This document shows, in pieces, positions 16,228 through 25,043 of a DNA stretch of 64,000 bases (the stretch's first letter is position 1; the number at the start of each line of letters is the position of its first letter). A program made the position numbers and the translations under genes. Below the pieces are notes generated by a model, which saw only the letters and a list, made by a program, of their open reading frames with translations, was not told the DNA's origin and made no database searches. This stretch comes from Enterocloster bolteae (GTDB lineage: Bacteria; Bacillota; Clostridia; Lachnospirales; Lachnospiraceae): positions 3,906,001-3,970,000 of the forward strand of contig NZ_CP022464.2 of the NCBI RefSeq assembly GCF_002234575.2, read 5' to 3'.

Positions 16228-16817
16228 GTGACAAAAGCACGGGCAAAAAAGGAGACAAAACAAAGGCCGCCATACGGAAAGCGGCACTGGCTTTATTTGT
16301 TCAGAAGGGATTTAAGGATGTTACAATGAAAGATATCTGTGAGGCGGCAGGTCTTAGCCGCGGCGGATTATATACGCACTACGGGAGTACCGGCCAGGTA
16401 TTTGCCGACATCATAGAGGAACTTATGTCAGGCCTTGAAAGCCAGGTTGCCGGGAAAATGGAACGGGGCCTGCCGGCGTCCCTCATATTGGACGAATTAT
16501 TAGAGCGTTACCAGTCCGAGATGCTTGACCGGAGCGGTTCGTTAGGACTTGCTTTTTATGAGTATTACAGCGGCCTGCCGTTAACAGAGGACAATGCCAT
16601 GCTGAAGCAGTATTACAGTTCAAAGACAATGCTTTGCAGCCTGATTGAATACGGCATTGGCAAAGGCGAGTTCAGGCAGGCCCATGCAGACGCGGTTGCG
16701 GATTTGCTGCTGTTCTCTTATCAGGGCGTGCGGATGCTGAGCAGTATCATGCCACTGGACGATGATAATATACCAGAGGGCATGATCCGTGAAATCAGAT
16801 CTATGTTGGTAAAGTAA
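16228..16817 (+). CDS. TetR/AcrR family regulator; N-terminus requires a -1 frameshift
   Basis: The uninterrupted frame starts at ATG 16326 (163 aa) and carries the HTH (MKDICEAAGLSRGGLYTHYGS) and a ligand-binding domain. It lacks helix 1, which every TetR fold needs. Helix 1 is encoded in the same frame just upstream (AAIRKAALALFVQKGF, 16266-16313), but this frame has no ATG, GTG or TTG before a stop at 16218. A GTG at 16228 gives a normal start (VTKARAKK) in another frame, and the frames join at A-AAA-AAG (16245-16251), a correctly phased -1 slippery heptamer. Either frameshifting, a one-base deletion or sequencing error in the A-run, or a non-canonical start (ATA 16272) explains this. The MBL gene follows 25 bp downstream, so it is probably in the same operon. 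Confidence 0.7.
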
Positions 16818-16842
16818 AATTCATGCCAGGAGGTGAATACGG

Positions 16843-17667
16843 ATGAAGCTTAAAATTGCAGGAAGCGGCGGTATGTTTCTGATTCCCAACCCTTTTTGTA
16901 AATGCCCGGTATGCCAGGAAGCAAGAACCAAACGGGGCCGGTACGAGCGCTTAGGGCCCAGTCTTTATATTGAGGACATCGGAATGCTCATTGACACGCC
17001 GGAGGACATTGCAGTCGCCTGTGAAAGGCAGGGTATTTCCAGGATTGATTATCTTTCCATCTCCCACAAGGATCCTGACCATACGCGGGGCATGCGAATC
17101 GTGGAGCCGTTGGGTTATGACTGCATTACCGGCAAGGGAACCCCTATACAGTTCATAGCACTTCCAGAGGTTATAGACGATATCAATGCCTGGAACGGCG
17201 ATGGCCTGTACTACTATCAGAATATTCTGAACTGCATTTCAATCAACAGGACTAACTATGCTAAAATCGGTTCCATAGAATTACACCTGGTAAATAACAA
17301 AACCCATCGTGGCAATATGACATTTTATGTTATATCAGACGGCTCCAAAAAAGCTGTTTACGCCTGCTGCGATGTGAAGCCGTTTGTCCCCAATGAATTG
17401 TATTATGACACGGATGTTTTAATCATCGGGCTGGTTTCCGACGACGGCATACTTAAAGACGGGTCCTCTCTTGATTCTGCACCGTTCAGAGACGATATGT
17501 TCACCTTGGACGAGATGCTGGAGCTGAAGCGCACATACAGGATAAAGCGCATTGTCATTACCCATATTGATGAGTACTGGGGTAAATCCTATGCTTACTA
17601 CCGGGAATTTGAAAAAAAGCTGGACAATGTATCATTTGCCTATGACGGCATGGAGATTGTCCTATAG
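16843..17667 (+). CDS. MBL-fold metallo-hydrolase (PhnP/RNase Z-like)
   Basis: A 274-residue protein with an N-terminal zinc-finger-like NPFCKCPVC as in PhnP-type phosphodiesterases, then a metallo-beta-lactamase fold. The metal motif reads SHKDPDHTRGM, an HxHxDH variant with Lys at the second position; NNKTHRGNM and ITHIDEYWG supply further ligands. PhnP relatives cleave cyclic phosphodiesters, but the variant motif leaves the substrate open. AGGAGGTG precedes the ATG. Its position after the TetR gene suggests control by that regulator. Confidence 0.8.
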   Translation: MKLKIAGSGGMFLIPNPFCKCPVCQEARTKRGRYERLGPSLYIEDIGMLIDTPEDIAVACERQGISRIDYLSISHKDPDHTRGMRIVEPLGYDCITGKGTPIQFIALPEVIDDINAWNGDGLYYYQNILNCISINRTNYAKIGSIELHLVNNKTHRGNMTFYVISDGSKKAVYACCDVKPFVPNELYYDTDVLIIGLVSDDGILKDGSSLDSAPFRDDMFTLDEMLELKRTYRIKRIVITHIDEYWGKSYAYYREFEKKLDNVSFAYDGMEIVL

Positions 17668-17696
17668 CCGCCGCAGGCCGGAACCCTTTATCTGCG

Positions 17697-18470
17697 TCAT
17701 GGGTTCCCCCTGGACCACCTTTTTTTAATCTGGACAAAACCCCAGACCAGGAACAGAAAACCGATCAAAACAGACGCTATTATACCGGCGGGGCTCAGTG
17801 AAAACTCAGACCCGCTTTTTACAAACGGAGACTGCATCACAGAAAAAACATTGTTGGAGATATGTATCATCATTGTTATTCTTATGTCTCCTGTCAGGGT
17901 CAGGAGTGAGCCGAGAACCAGCCCCATACATATTGCACTGACAAACTGCACAGGATTGCGGTGGGAAACAGCGAACAAGAGGGCCGTAATAAACACCGGA
18001 TACCACCTTCCATATTTTCCGCTGCAGCAGTTAAACAGGATTCCGCGAAATACCAGCTCCTCCAGGACAGGCCCAATCAGGCCCACATACAGGAAATAGG
18101 CAGGAGTCCTGGCACTGTTTAAGATTCGGCTCTGTTCCTCAGCCGTCATTTGTCCCAATGTACTCTGTGCAATCTGGGGAAATAGGAAAAAAAGGACGCG
18201 GTGTACCATACACAGGCCAATTCCTGTCATGGCTGAAAACAGGACCATCTGCAAGCCGTTCCTGAGCCCTGCCTCTTTTTTTCCTGCCGCATGGGGCAGG
18301 TGGGAACGGAAAATCCATATAAAAACCACCTGTGCCCCCGCCTGGGCCGCATACGTAATCCCGGCCAGGAATCCGTACCCTGCCGGAGCAAAGAAAGCCT
18401 GAACCAGGCTGATCATTACCTGCGACAGAATCAGCCATGCGGTAAACACCAGAAATACCATAGGAATCAC
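17697..18470 (-). CDS. CPBP family intramembrane glutamic endopeptidase
   Basis: A 257-residue membrane protein with about seven or eight hydrophobic segments. The three CPBP (CAAX protease/bacteriocin-processing) motifs are present: EELVFRG, AVSHRNPVQ and HISNN, which form the glutamate/histidine active site in the membrane. Roles in the family range from prenyl-protein processing to bacteriocin self-immunity; no bacteriocin gene is near. It ends convergently with the MBL gene and starts 29 bp after the iadA stop, so it may be the second gene of an iadA transcript. Confidence 0.88.
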   Translation of the reverse strand: MIPMVFLVFTAWLILSQVMISLVQAFFAPAGYGFLAGITYAAQAGAQVVFIWIFRSHLPHAAGKKEAGLRNGLQMVLFSAMTGIGLCMVHRVLFFLFPQIAQSTLGQMTAEEQSRILNSARTPAYFLYVGLIGPVLEELVFRGILFNCCSGKYGRWYPVFITALLFAVSHRNPVQFVSAICMGLVLGSLLTLTGDIRITMMIHISNNVFSVMQSPFVKSGSEFSLSPAGIIASVLIGFLFLVWGFVQIKKRWSRGNP

Positions 18471-18499
18471 CTCTGCCCTTCAGTCAAATACTCATTTCC

Positions 18500-19657
18500 C
18501 TACTCTTCAAATGTCCCCTTCATAATAACCTCTTTATCCCACACAGCCTTCCTGCCTCCGGCCATAACATGGAGGATATCCATGGAATCATCGTACACCA
18601 CAAAATCCGCGTCTGCGCCTTCCGCCACAGTCCCCTTGACTCCCGTCAGTCCCAGCACCCTGGCTGGGTTCTTAGTCAGGAGGTTCAGCACCTTTTCCAG
18701 GCTGGCTCCCCGCTCGCACACCAGCACCTTCAGCTGTTGGTGAAGGCTTTTGGGGGATGCATAGGTGAGGCCGATGCACTCCATCTTGTCATTGAACCTG
18801 GGCGCGCTTCCGTACGCATCGCTGGACATGGTCATGTTAAGCCCCTCCGGGTCCTGCTTAAGGTAGCTCAGAATCTGGTCCGCCGTCTCTTCTAATTCCT
18901 CCCTTGTAAGCCCTGCCGTCATATCAATGGTTCCGCCCCGCTTCACAAATTCCAGTCCCTGTTCAAACAGCTCCTGGGTGCGTCCCATATGGGTGGGAAG
19001 GAACTTCTGAACCGGCACATCGCTGTTGTCAATCGCATAGAACAGAGGATCCAGCCCGGCCTTTCCGCTTCCCATATGGATAGTGACATAGCCGCAGCAC
19101 CCGGAGAGCATGCCGGCCCTTCGGGCCTGGGTTGCCAGGGAAATCAGCTGCTCCCCTGTCAGATTGGAGCTTCTGTGGTCGCTCATGGCGATTTTAACTC
19201 CCACCATCAGGTCAATTAGAGCTATATCCCGCTCCACGCTCCCTGTGATGGTGGGGGAGGGATATCCGTATGCTCCTGTAAGGATACGGCAGGTGATTCC
19301 CTCTTCATTGAAAGCCCTTGCCTTTGCCAGAAGGTTCTCCAGGCTTCTGGTTATACCGTCTGTGCCCAAAAGTCCCACCACCGTGGTAATGCCGTTTCTC
19401 ACCAGCACGCTGAGGCTCGCCTCCGGCACCCTGGTGGCGGGTCCGCTCTCGCCGCCCCCGCCTGTTATGTGGACATGGATATCCATGTATCCCGGCGTCA
19501 GGATGTGCCCGCCCAGGTCCACCTTCTCCACCTCCTCAATCTGGTCGTATTCATCTATATGGTCCGCTATCCTGGCTATGCGGCTTCCTTCTATCAGAAT
19601 ATCCTTTCTTCCCAGATGCTCCGGCGCATATATATCTCCCTGTTTCAATACTTTCAT
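18500..19657 (-). CDS. iadA: Beta-aspartyl-peptidase (isoaspartyl dipeptidase)
   Basis: A 385-residue amidohydrolase-superfamily enzyme that cleaves beta-aspartyl dipeptides formed from damaged proteins. Metal ligands are visible in DIHVHITGGGGE, the GAYGYPSPTITGS loop is family-specific, and TIHMGSG, PTHMGR and SSDAYGSAPRF give the remaining histidines and the catalytic Asp. The length matches IadA. The 135 bp upstream hold the terminator of the GH105 gene and an AT-rich promoter region. Confidence 0.93.
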   Translation of the reverse strand: MKVLKQGDIYAPEHLGRKDILIEGSRIARIADHIDEYDQIEEVEKVDLGGHILTPGYMDIHVHITGGGGESGPATRVPEASLSVLVRNGITTVVGLLGTDGITRSLENLLAKARAFNEEGITCRILTGAYGYPSPTITGSVERDIALIDLMVGVKIAMSDHRSSNLTGEQLISLATQARRAGMLSGCCGYVTIHMGSGKAGLDPLFYAIDNSDVPVQKFLPTHMGRTQELFEQGLEFVKRGGTIDMTAGLTREELEETADQILSYLKQDPEGLNMTMSSDAYGSAPRFNDKMECIGLTYASPKSLHQQLKVLVCERGASLEKVLNLLTKNPARVLGLTGVKGTVAEGADADFVVYDDSMDILHVMAGGRKAVWDKEVIMKGTFEE

Positions 19658-19733
19658 GGATTCATTTCCTCTCTTTCAGCAAAATCATTACAGCACGGCC
19701 GTAATATATATGTGCCTATTATATTATTAATAT

Positions 19734-19774
19734 GGAAAAAAAGAAAGTGCCTGTTGACGGTTACAGGCACTTTC
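19734..19774 (-). terminator. Terminator of the TRAP-GH105 operon
   Basis: On the minus strand GAAAGTGCCTGT (19774-19763) pairs perfectly over 12 bp with ACAGGCACTTTC (19754-19743), followed by TTTTTTT. Confidence 0.9.
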
Positions 19775-19792
19775 ATAAAACGCAGGAAGATA

Positions 19793-20932
19793 TCAGTCCA
19801 GATGCAGCAAAGCTTCTGCCAGAGCCAATATGGTCAGCGACTGCCCATAGGCCATGGGCGCAATCAATATATTTTTATAGTGGTCCGCATCATATCCCAT
19901 GCCAGTGCCGCCCGACACATTGAGTACGGTGCCGTCCCTGTCAATGTTGTCCAGAATGGCTTCCACTGCCTTCCAGGCGCAGGCCAAATAGGAATCGTCC
20001 AGGATTCCGTAGCGGATTCCCTTGAGAATGCCCGCGGTGATGGCGGCGCTGCCCGACACCTCCTCATAACTGTCCGCATCGGTCAGCACCGTGTGCCACA
20101 GGCCGCTTTTGCCCTGAAGTCCCTTAAGGGCCTCAGCCTGGGCTTTATATGTATCCACCACAAACTCCTTTACACCGGCATTCATGGTCCCCCTGAACAT
20201 GTCGATATAATCCAGTATCCCTAAGGTAAACCAGCTGTTTCCCCTGCACCAGAAGATTCCGCCGAAATTATTCCTTTCATTGAAGGTCCAGCCGTGGTAG
20301 AAAAGTCCGGTCTCCTTGTCGCACAGATATTTAATGTGCATCAGCACCTGGTGGACGGACTCGTCAATCCATGCCTGGTTCTGGTACTTCTGCCCCATCC
20401 GGTTGAGAAAGAGCACTGTCATGAAAATGGTGTCAATCCACATCTCATTTTCATTGAGCCGCACACCCTGTCGGTCTCCGTTGGCGCTGGTCACATGCTG
20501 GAACCCCCCTTCCCTGGTCCTGGGCAGGCAGTTCATGAGCCAGTCCGCCCATTTCAGGCACAGCGTTTCAAATTCCTGGTCGTGATAATACTCGTTAAGC
20601 TCTGCCAGGGTGAGAAGGGGCGTGGTGGTATTGATGTTTTTGGAGGGAAGCCCTTCCCTTATGTTATCCTTGAACCACTGGTACAGGAACTCCTTATAAT
20701 CCTCGTTCTTCCGGGCCTGCATGATTCTTAACAGGCCGTACAGTCCCACGCCCTGGGGCCAGTCCCATTCCCGGATTCCAAAATCCCGTTTGAAAAAGCC
20801 AATGGCTTCACCGCCCTCAGCTAACTCCTCCCCGTTCTCCGGTCCGCCCAGATTCATGAGCTTTTCAATGACAAGGTCCAGCTTTTCCTGCACTTTCTTT
20901 TTATCTGACGTCCTAAGTTTTACACTTCTCAT
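19793..20932 (-). CDS. Glycoside hydrolase family 88/105 (unsaturated rhamnogalacturonyl hydrolase, YteR-like)
   Basis: A 379-residue cytoplasmic alpha/alpha barrel enzyme with no signal peptide. Family marks include WDWPQGVGLYGL, the catalytic Asp in MWIDTIFM, FYHGWTF and FWCRGNSWFTLG. GH105 enzymes hydrate the double bond of unsaturated uronyl-rhamnose disaccharides made by rhamnogalacturonan lyases, releasing rhamnose. It lies 17 bp after the TRAP large permease in the same operon, so the importer most likely brings in its substrate. The nearby rha genes would use the rhamnose. Confidence 0.9.
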   Translation of the reverse strand: MRSVKLRTSDKKKVQEKLDLVIEKLMNLGGPENGEELAEGGEAIGFFKRDFGIREWDWPQGVGLYGLLRIMQARKNEDYKEFLYQWFKDNIREGLPSKNINTTTPLLTLAELNEYYHDQEFETLCLKWADWLMNCLPRTREGGFQHVTSANGDRQGVRLNENEMWIDTIFMTVLFLNRMGQKYQNQAWIDESVHQVLMHIKYLCDKETGLFYHGWTFNERNNFGGIFWCRGNSWFTLGILDYIDMFRGTMNAGVKEFVVDTYKAQAEALKGLQGKSGLWHTVLTDADSYEEVSGSAAITAGILKGIRYGILDDSYLACAWKAVEAILDNIDRDGTVLNVSGGTGMGYDADHYKNILIAPMAYGQSLTILALAEALLHLD

Positions 20933-20949
20933 TCTGATTCCCTATCCTC

Positions 20950-22257
20950 CTACTTTAACAATCCCAGGACACCGGGCAGCCACATGCTGAATCCGGGCAC
21001 AAAGGTTATGAACATCAATGCCGCCACAATCGCCAGAAAGAACGGAAGCAGCTTTTTCATCACGTCCTCCACCTGCAGTCTGGCAACGCTGCAGCCCACA
21101 AAGAGTACATTTCCCACCGGAGGTGTGATGGTACCGATGGACAGATTCATGACAATCATGACGCCGAACTGGATGGGGTCCATTCCCAGGCTCTTTACAA
21201 TGGGAAGGAAAATAGGCGTGAAGATGAGCAGGGCCGGAGCCATGTCCATGAAGGTTCCCACAATCAGCAGTGTTATATTGATGATTAACAGTATGACAAT
21301 CCGGTTATCGGAGATTCCTAAAAGCAGGCTGCTGATGGCCTGCGGCAGTCCTGTGAAGGACAGGACAAAGGACAGCACAGAGGACGCGCCGATAATCAGC
21401 ATGACAATGGTGGTCATAACCGCTGTGTCCACCAGTATCTTGGAGATGTCCTTAATCTGAATGCTCTTATAAACAAATACCGACAAAAGGAAGGCGTACA
21501 CCACTGCCACGCCTGAAGCCTCGGTGGGTGTGAAATAGCCGGAAAGGATGCCTCCAATGATGATGACAATGAGGAACAGGCTGGGAATGGCCTCCCATAT
21601 GGTCTTTAAAATGATGGCCGCAGTCATCTTGTCCCGTTTCATCACATATCCGTGCTTTGCGCCGTAGACGCAGGCCACCACCATGCACAGGGCTGCCCAC
21701 AAAAGTCCCGGCACCCAGCCCGCCATGAGAAGGGCCGCAACAGAGACGCCGCCGCTGGCAGCTGAATATACGATAAAGGAAGCAGTGGGGGGAATCAGCT
21801 GGCCCACAGGCGCAGTGGCAATATTCACGGCTGCTGAAAAGCCCTTGTCGTATCCCTGCTCCTCTTCCAGAGGAAGCATGACGCCTCCGATAGCTGTTGC
21901 CGCTGCAATGCCTGAACCGGATATGGAACCAAACATGGCATTGCCTGCTATGTTGGTCATGGCCAGGGAACCGGGAACCCTGCCCAGAAACAGCATGGCC
22001 AGGTTAATCAGCCGTTTGGCTATGCCACCGCTGCTCATGAGCAGACCTGCCAGCACAAAGAAGGGCACGGCCAAAAGTGTAAAGCTGTCAATGCCGCTGA
22101 CAATCTTCTGGGCAGAGACAAACATTCCAAATCCGGGTGTCAGGAACATAATGATGGTCAGCAGTGACGCTGAGATAATGCTGAATGATACCGGTACGCT
22201 CATGGCCAGCATGAGAAAGAATACCAGGACCAGAACAATGGCTGCCTGAATTTCCAT
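20950..22257 (-). CDS. TRAP transporter large permease (DctM family)
   Basis: A 435-residue membrane protein with about twelve helices. It shows the family pattern FFVLAGLLMSSGGIAKRLI, GNAMFGSISGSGIAAATAIGG and FTPTEASGVAVVYA. It forms the substrate channel of a Na+-driven tripartite importer with the adjacent DctQ and DctP. One base separates it from dctQ, so the two are translationally coupled. The substrate is inferred from the GH105 neighbour to be an unsaturated uronyl-rhamnose or related uronide. Confidence 0.93.
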   Translation of the reverse strand: MEIQAAIVLVLVFFLMLAMSVPVSFSIISASLLTIIMFLTPGFGMFVSAQKIVSGIDSFTLLAVPFFVLAGLLMSSGGIAKRLINLAMLFLGRVPGSLAMTNIAGNAMFGSISGSGIAAATAIGGVMLPLEEEQGYDKGFSAAVNIATAPVGQLIPPTASFIVYSAASGGVSVAALLMAGWVPGLLWAALCMVVACVYGAKHGYVMKRDKMTAAIILKTIWEAIPSLFLIVIIIGGILSGYFTPTEASGVAVVYAFLLSVFVYKSIQIKDISKILVDTAVMTTIVMLIIGASSVLSFVLSFTGLPQAISSLLLGISDNRIVILLIINITLLIVGTFMDMAPALLIFTPIFLPIVKSLGMDPIQFGVMIVMNLSIGTITPPVGNVLFVGCSVARLQVEDVMKKLLPFFLAIVAALMFITFVPGFSMWLPGVLGLLK

Positions 22258-22258
22258 A

Positions 22259-22729
22259 CTATTTTTCCTCCTTTAATTCCTTTGCGAACGTGATGAGACG
22301 CTGCAGGCAGTATAACACCATCAGAACGCCGCTTATGGGTACGCAGATATAATATACCTGCATGGGCAGTTCCATGGCCGGTGATATCTGTCCGGCTGAG
22401 TTAAGGGTCACCATAACGCCTCCTGCTATCATCACAAAGACGCTGATGAACAGGACCAGGAATTCGATTCCGATTTTTGTCCTGGTCAGGTTCTTTGGCT
22501 TAAATGTCCTGGTAATCAGGTTAATGGACAGGTGGCTCTCCTTGCCGTAGGCGTAGGGCACCCCCAGCATGGTAAGCCATATGAGCATGTACCTTAACAG
22601 TTCTTCCGTATATTTGCTGGGATTGTGCAGCAGGAAACGGGTGATTACCTGCCAGAAGCACCCCACTACCATAAGCGCCACCAGAATGGCCAGCACGGTT
22701 TCCAGAAACCGGTTCAATATTTTCATCAT
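22259..22729 (-). CDS. TRAP transporter small permease (DctQ family)
   Basis: A 156-residue protein with four membrane helices, including YTEELLRYMLIWLTMLGVPYAYG, typical of DctQ. It pairs with the large permease in the membrane. ATG 22729 (a second ATG follows at 22726) is chosen because GGGGGAAAG lies just upstream. The longer frame runs into the preceding dctP gene. Confidence 0.9.
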   Translation of the reverse strand: MMKILNRFLETVLAILVALMVVGCFWQVITRFLLHNPSKYTEELLRYMLIWLTMLGVPYAYGKESHLSINLITRTFKPKNLTRTKIGIEFLVLFISVFVMIAGGVMVTLNSAGQISPAMELPMQVYYICVPISGVLMVLYCLQRLITFAKELKEEK

Positions 22730-22745
22730 CTTGCTTTCCCCCTTC

Positions 22746-23768
22746 TTACTCTGCATACTTCTGGATATCGTCATACAGGGCCTTATAGCTCTCGCCCTTT
22801 GCACAGAATTTATTATGGATGGGCTGTACTGCCTGTATGAACGCTGTCTTGTCTATGTCTCTGTAAACGTGCACACCGTTGGATTCGGCCTCTTCCATGG
22901 CCTGGTCCATCATTCCGTTGTAAAGCTGCTTGAAGTTCTCGTTGGTCTTTTCAAAGCCCTTTACCAGGTAGTCCTGTTGTTCCCTGGTCATGCGGTTCCA
23001 GGTCTTGGTGCTGATAATGTAGATGTCCGGGGAGTACTGGTGCTCTGTATATGTATAGGACTTCACCAAATCCTGATGGCCGTCCACGGTAAGGGCCAGC
23101 TCCGTATTCTCCGCTCCGTCCACAATTCCCTGCTGCAGTGAAGCGTATGTCTCTCCTGCAGCCATGGGAACCGGGGTTCCTCCCATGGCCTCAATCATAT
23201 CCATGGAGGTGGTGTTGGGCATGGAACGTATCTTCTTGCCCTTTAATGCAGACGGTTCCACACAGGGCTTGTCTTCCTTCAGATAGAAGTTCCTGGCGCC
23301 ATTGGCATAGTAGCCTATGGCTATGTAGCCCTCGTCCTCCGTGGACATAAACAGTTCTTTCACCTTCTCCGATTTCTGCATGGCATCGTAATAATGCTGC
23401 TGTCCGTTAAAAAGATATGGTACTGCAAATATGGAGTACTCCTCTTTAAACTGCCCCAGAGTGTTGGAGCTGACCTTGGCCATGTCCAGGATTCCCGCCT
23501 TCACCATCTCGATGATATCCTTTTCAGTCCCAAGGACGCCGCTGGGATAAATCTGCACCTCCATGTTCATGGATGCATCCTCGGCCACGATATCTGAAAT
23601 CAGGGCAATGGAATCCGCTATCTCGGATCCGGCCGCCTGGTTGTGGGCCAGCCTGATTACCAGCTTATCGCTGGCCTTTGCACTTGTCACCTGGAAAAAG
23701 GTCACACATATTACGGCTATGCTTAAAAGCGCCGCCGCGATACCGATTGTTTTCCTGCAAGATTTCAT
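22746..23768 (-). CDS. TRAP transporter substrate-binding protein (DctP family)
   Basis: A 340-residue exported receptor with an N-terminal hydrophobic signal (about residues 7-27), without a clear lipobox Cys. DctP signatures include VIRLAHNQAAGSEIADS, VQIYPSGVLGTEKDIIEMVKAG, and KGKKIRSMPNTTSMDMIEAMGGTPVPM, the segment around the Arg that holds the substrate carboxylate. AAGGAGAG is 6 nt before the ATG. It is the first gene of the dctPQM-GH105 operon, facing the divergent AraC regulator. Confidence 0.92.
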   Translation of the reverse strand: MKSCRKTIGIAAALLSIAVICVTFFQVTSAKASDKLVIRLAHNQAAGSEIADSIALISDIVAEDASMNMEVQIYPSGVLGTEKDIIEMVKAGILDMAKVSSNTLGQFKEEYSIFAVPYLFNGQQHYYDAMQKSEKVKELFMSTEDEGYIAIGYYANGARNFYLKEDKPCVEPSALKGKKIRSMPNTTSMDMIEAMGGTPVPMAAGETYASLQQGIVDGAENTELALTVDGHQDLVKSYTYTEHQYSPDIYIISTKTWNRMTREQQDYLVKGFEKTNENFKQLYNGMMDQAMEEAESNGVHVYRDIDKTAFIQAVQPIHNKFCAKGESYKALYDDIQKYAE

Positions 23769-23910
23769 GTTCTCTCTCCTTTTCATACGTGATTCACGCT
23801 GAATTTGCTGCTGTGCTTTTGTTTGACTAGATTGTATCACAGGAAGGAGGCTGTTTCTTATTCCCTGTTGCATTCTTTTTTAATTTTTCAAACTATATTG
23901 CTCTCCTCTG

Positions 23911-23939
23911 TTGACATGTCCGCCTTTATTTATTACAAC
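23911..23939 (+). promoter_or_regulatory. Promoter of the AraC regulator facing dctP
   Basis: A perfect TTGACA (23911-23916) and TACAAC (23934-23939) are 17 bp apart. A start near 23946 leaves room for AGGAGG (23966-23971) before ATG 23985 but not for the ATG at 23958. The opposite strand has only an isolated TACAAT (23831-23836) for dctP, as expected of an activator-dependent promoter. Confidence 0.55.
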
Positions 23940-23984
23940 TATACTATAGAAAGATACATGGGAACAGGAGGATGTGGCCGGTAT

Positions 23985-24914
23985 ATGGAAAAAGTGACAT
24001 TTTACGGAGAGATTGAGGGAATTTCCCTGGAGCAGATGGTCCGGTACGGCAAATTTGACATGCGGGTAAAGCATTTCCATAACCAGTATGAAATTTTTTA
24101 TATCATTGAAGGGGAACGCCTTTTCTTTTTCAACAACAGGGAATATGTGGCCCGCTCCGGAGACCTGATTCTGGTGGACACCAACCTGATTCACATGACA
24201 AAGTCCGTCACGGCAGAGGATACGGGCCACAACCGCGTCATCCTGTATGTCAGCTATGACAGGATGAAAGCCTTTGACGGGCAGTACCCTTCCCTGCAGC
24301 TGGTCCGGTTCTTTCATGAACACTACGGGGTCTACCATCTGGACAAGGAACAGCAGGCCCTGTTCCTCAATTTCTACCGCAACCTGCGCATTGCCATGAC
24401 TGAAAAAGCCCATAATTACAAGGTCGGCATTGATCTTGAGACCCTTACGTGGCTCTTTAAGATAACCTCCTATGTGTCAAAGCAGGAGGGCGCCAGCCCC
24501 CACTCCTCAGACCATCCCAAATACCGCACAGCCTACGCCATCGCAGACTATCTCTCCGAAAACTGTGAACAGAACATATCCCTGGAGGAGCTGGCCGCAC
24601 ACTTTTATCTCAGTAAATATTATGTCTGCCGCACCTTTAAGGAGATTACGGGATACACAGTCACTGAGTACACCAACATACACCGCATCCGCAAGGCCAA
24701 ACGCCTGCTGGAGGAGACAGACATGAGCATCTCGGAGATTGCCCATGAGCTGGGTTATGAAAGCCTGACCTATTTTGAGCGGATGTTCAAGTCCTTCATG
24801 ACTATTTCCCCGCTCAAATACCGCAAGACCCTGAACACAGTGACCTATACCAATGAACAGACCACGGAATTTGAGGAGGACACAGAGCAGCTTTCCTCCC
24901 ACCGGCAGCCATAG
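23985..24914 (+). CDS. AraC family regulator (cupin sensor)
   Basis: A 309-residue protein. A cupin-like sensing domain (about 15-120, VKHFHNQYEIFYIIEGE) is followed by a C-terminal double HTH (about 185-285, NISLEELAAHFYLSKYYVCRTFKEITG and MSISEIAHELGYESLTYFERMFKS). It is divergent from the dctPQM-GH105 operon and most likely activates it in response to an oligouronide. AGGAGG lies 13 nt before ATG 23985, rather far. An ATG at 23958 would leave almost no leader after the predicted transcript start. Confidence 0.88.
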   Translation: MEKVTFYGEIEGISLEQMVRYGKFDMRVKHFHNQYEIFYIIEGERLFFFNNREYVARSGDLILVDTNLIHMTKSVTAEDTGHNRVILYVSYDRMKAFDGQYPSLQLVRFFHEHYGVYHLDKEQQALFLNFYRNLRIAMTEKAHNYKVGIDLETLTWLFKITSYVSKQEGASPHSSDHPKYRTAYAIADYLSENCEQNISLEELAAHFYLSKYYVCRTFKEITGYTVTEYTNIHRIRKAKRLLEETDMSISEIAHELGYESLTYFERMFKSFMTISPLKYRKTLNTVTYTNEQTTEFEEDTEQLSSHRQP

Positions 24915-24950
24915 ATTCGCCACAACTTTGTATGATTCCTTCCATGCATC

Positions 24951-24994
24951 AAAAGAGAGAGCATGCCCCTTAACGGCGGAACGCTCCCTCTTTT
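24951..24994 (+). terminator. Bidirectional terminator between the AraC gene and rhaD
   Basis: AAAAGAG-A-GAGC (24951-24962) pairs with GCTC-C-CTCTTTT (24983-24994), flanked by A-rich and T-rich sides, between two convergent genes. Confidence 0.7.
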
Positions 24995-25043
24995 CTTTGT
25001 CTTTATATTGCCTTCTCAATCTTCCTGATTTTCTTTGTTCTTC

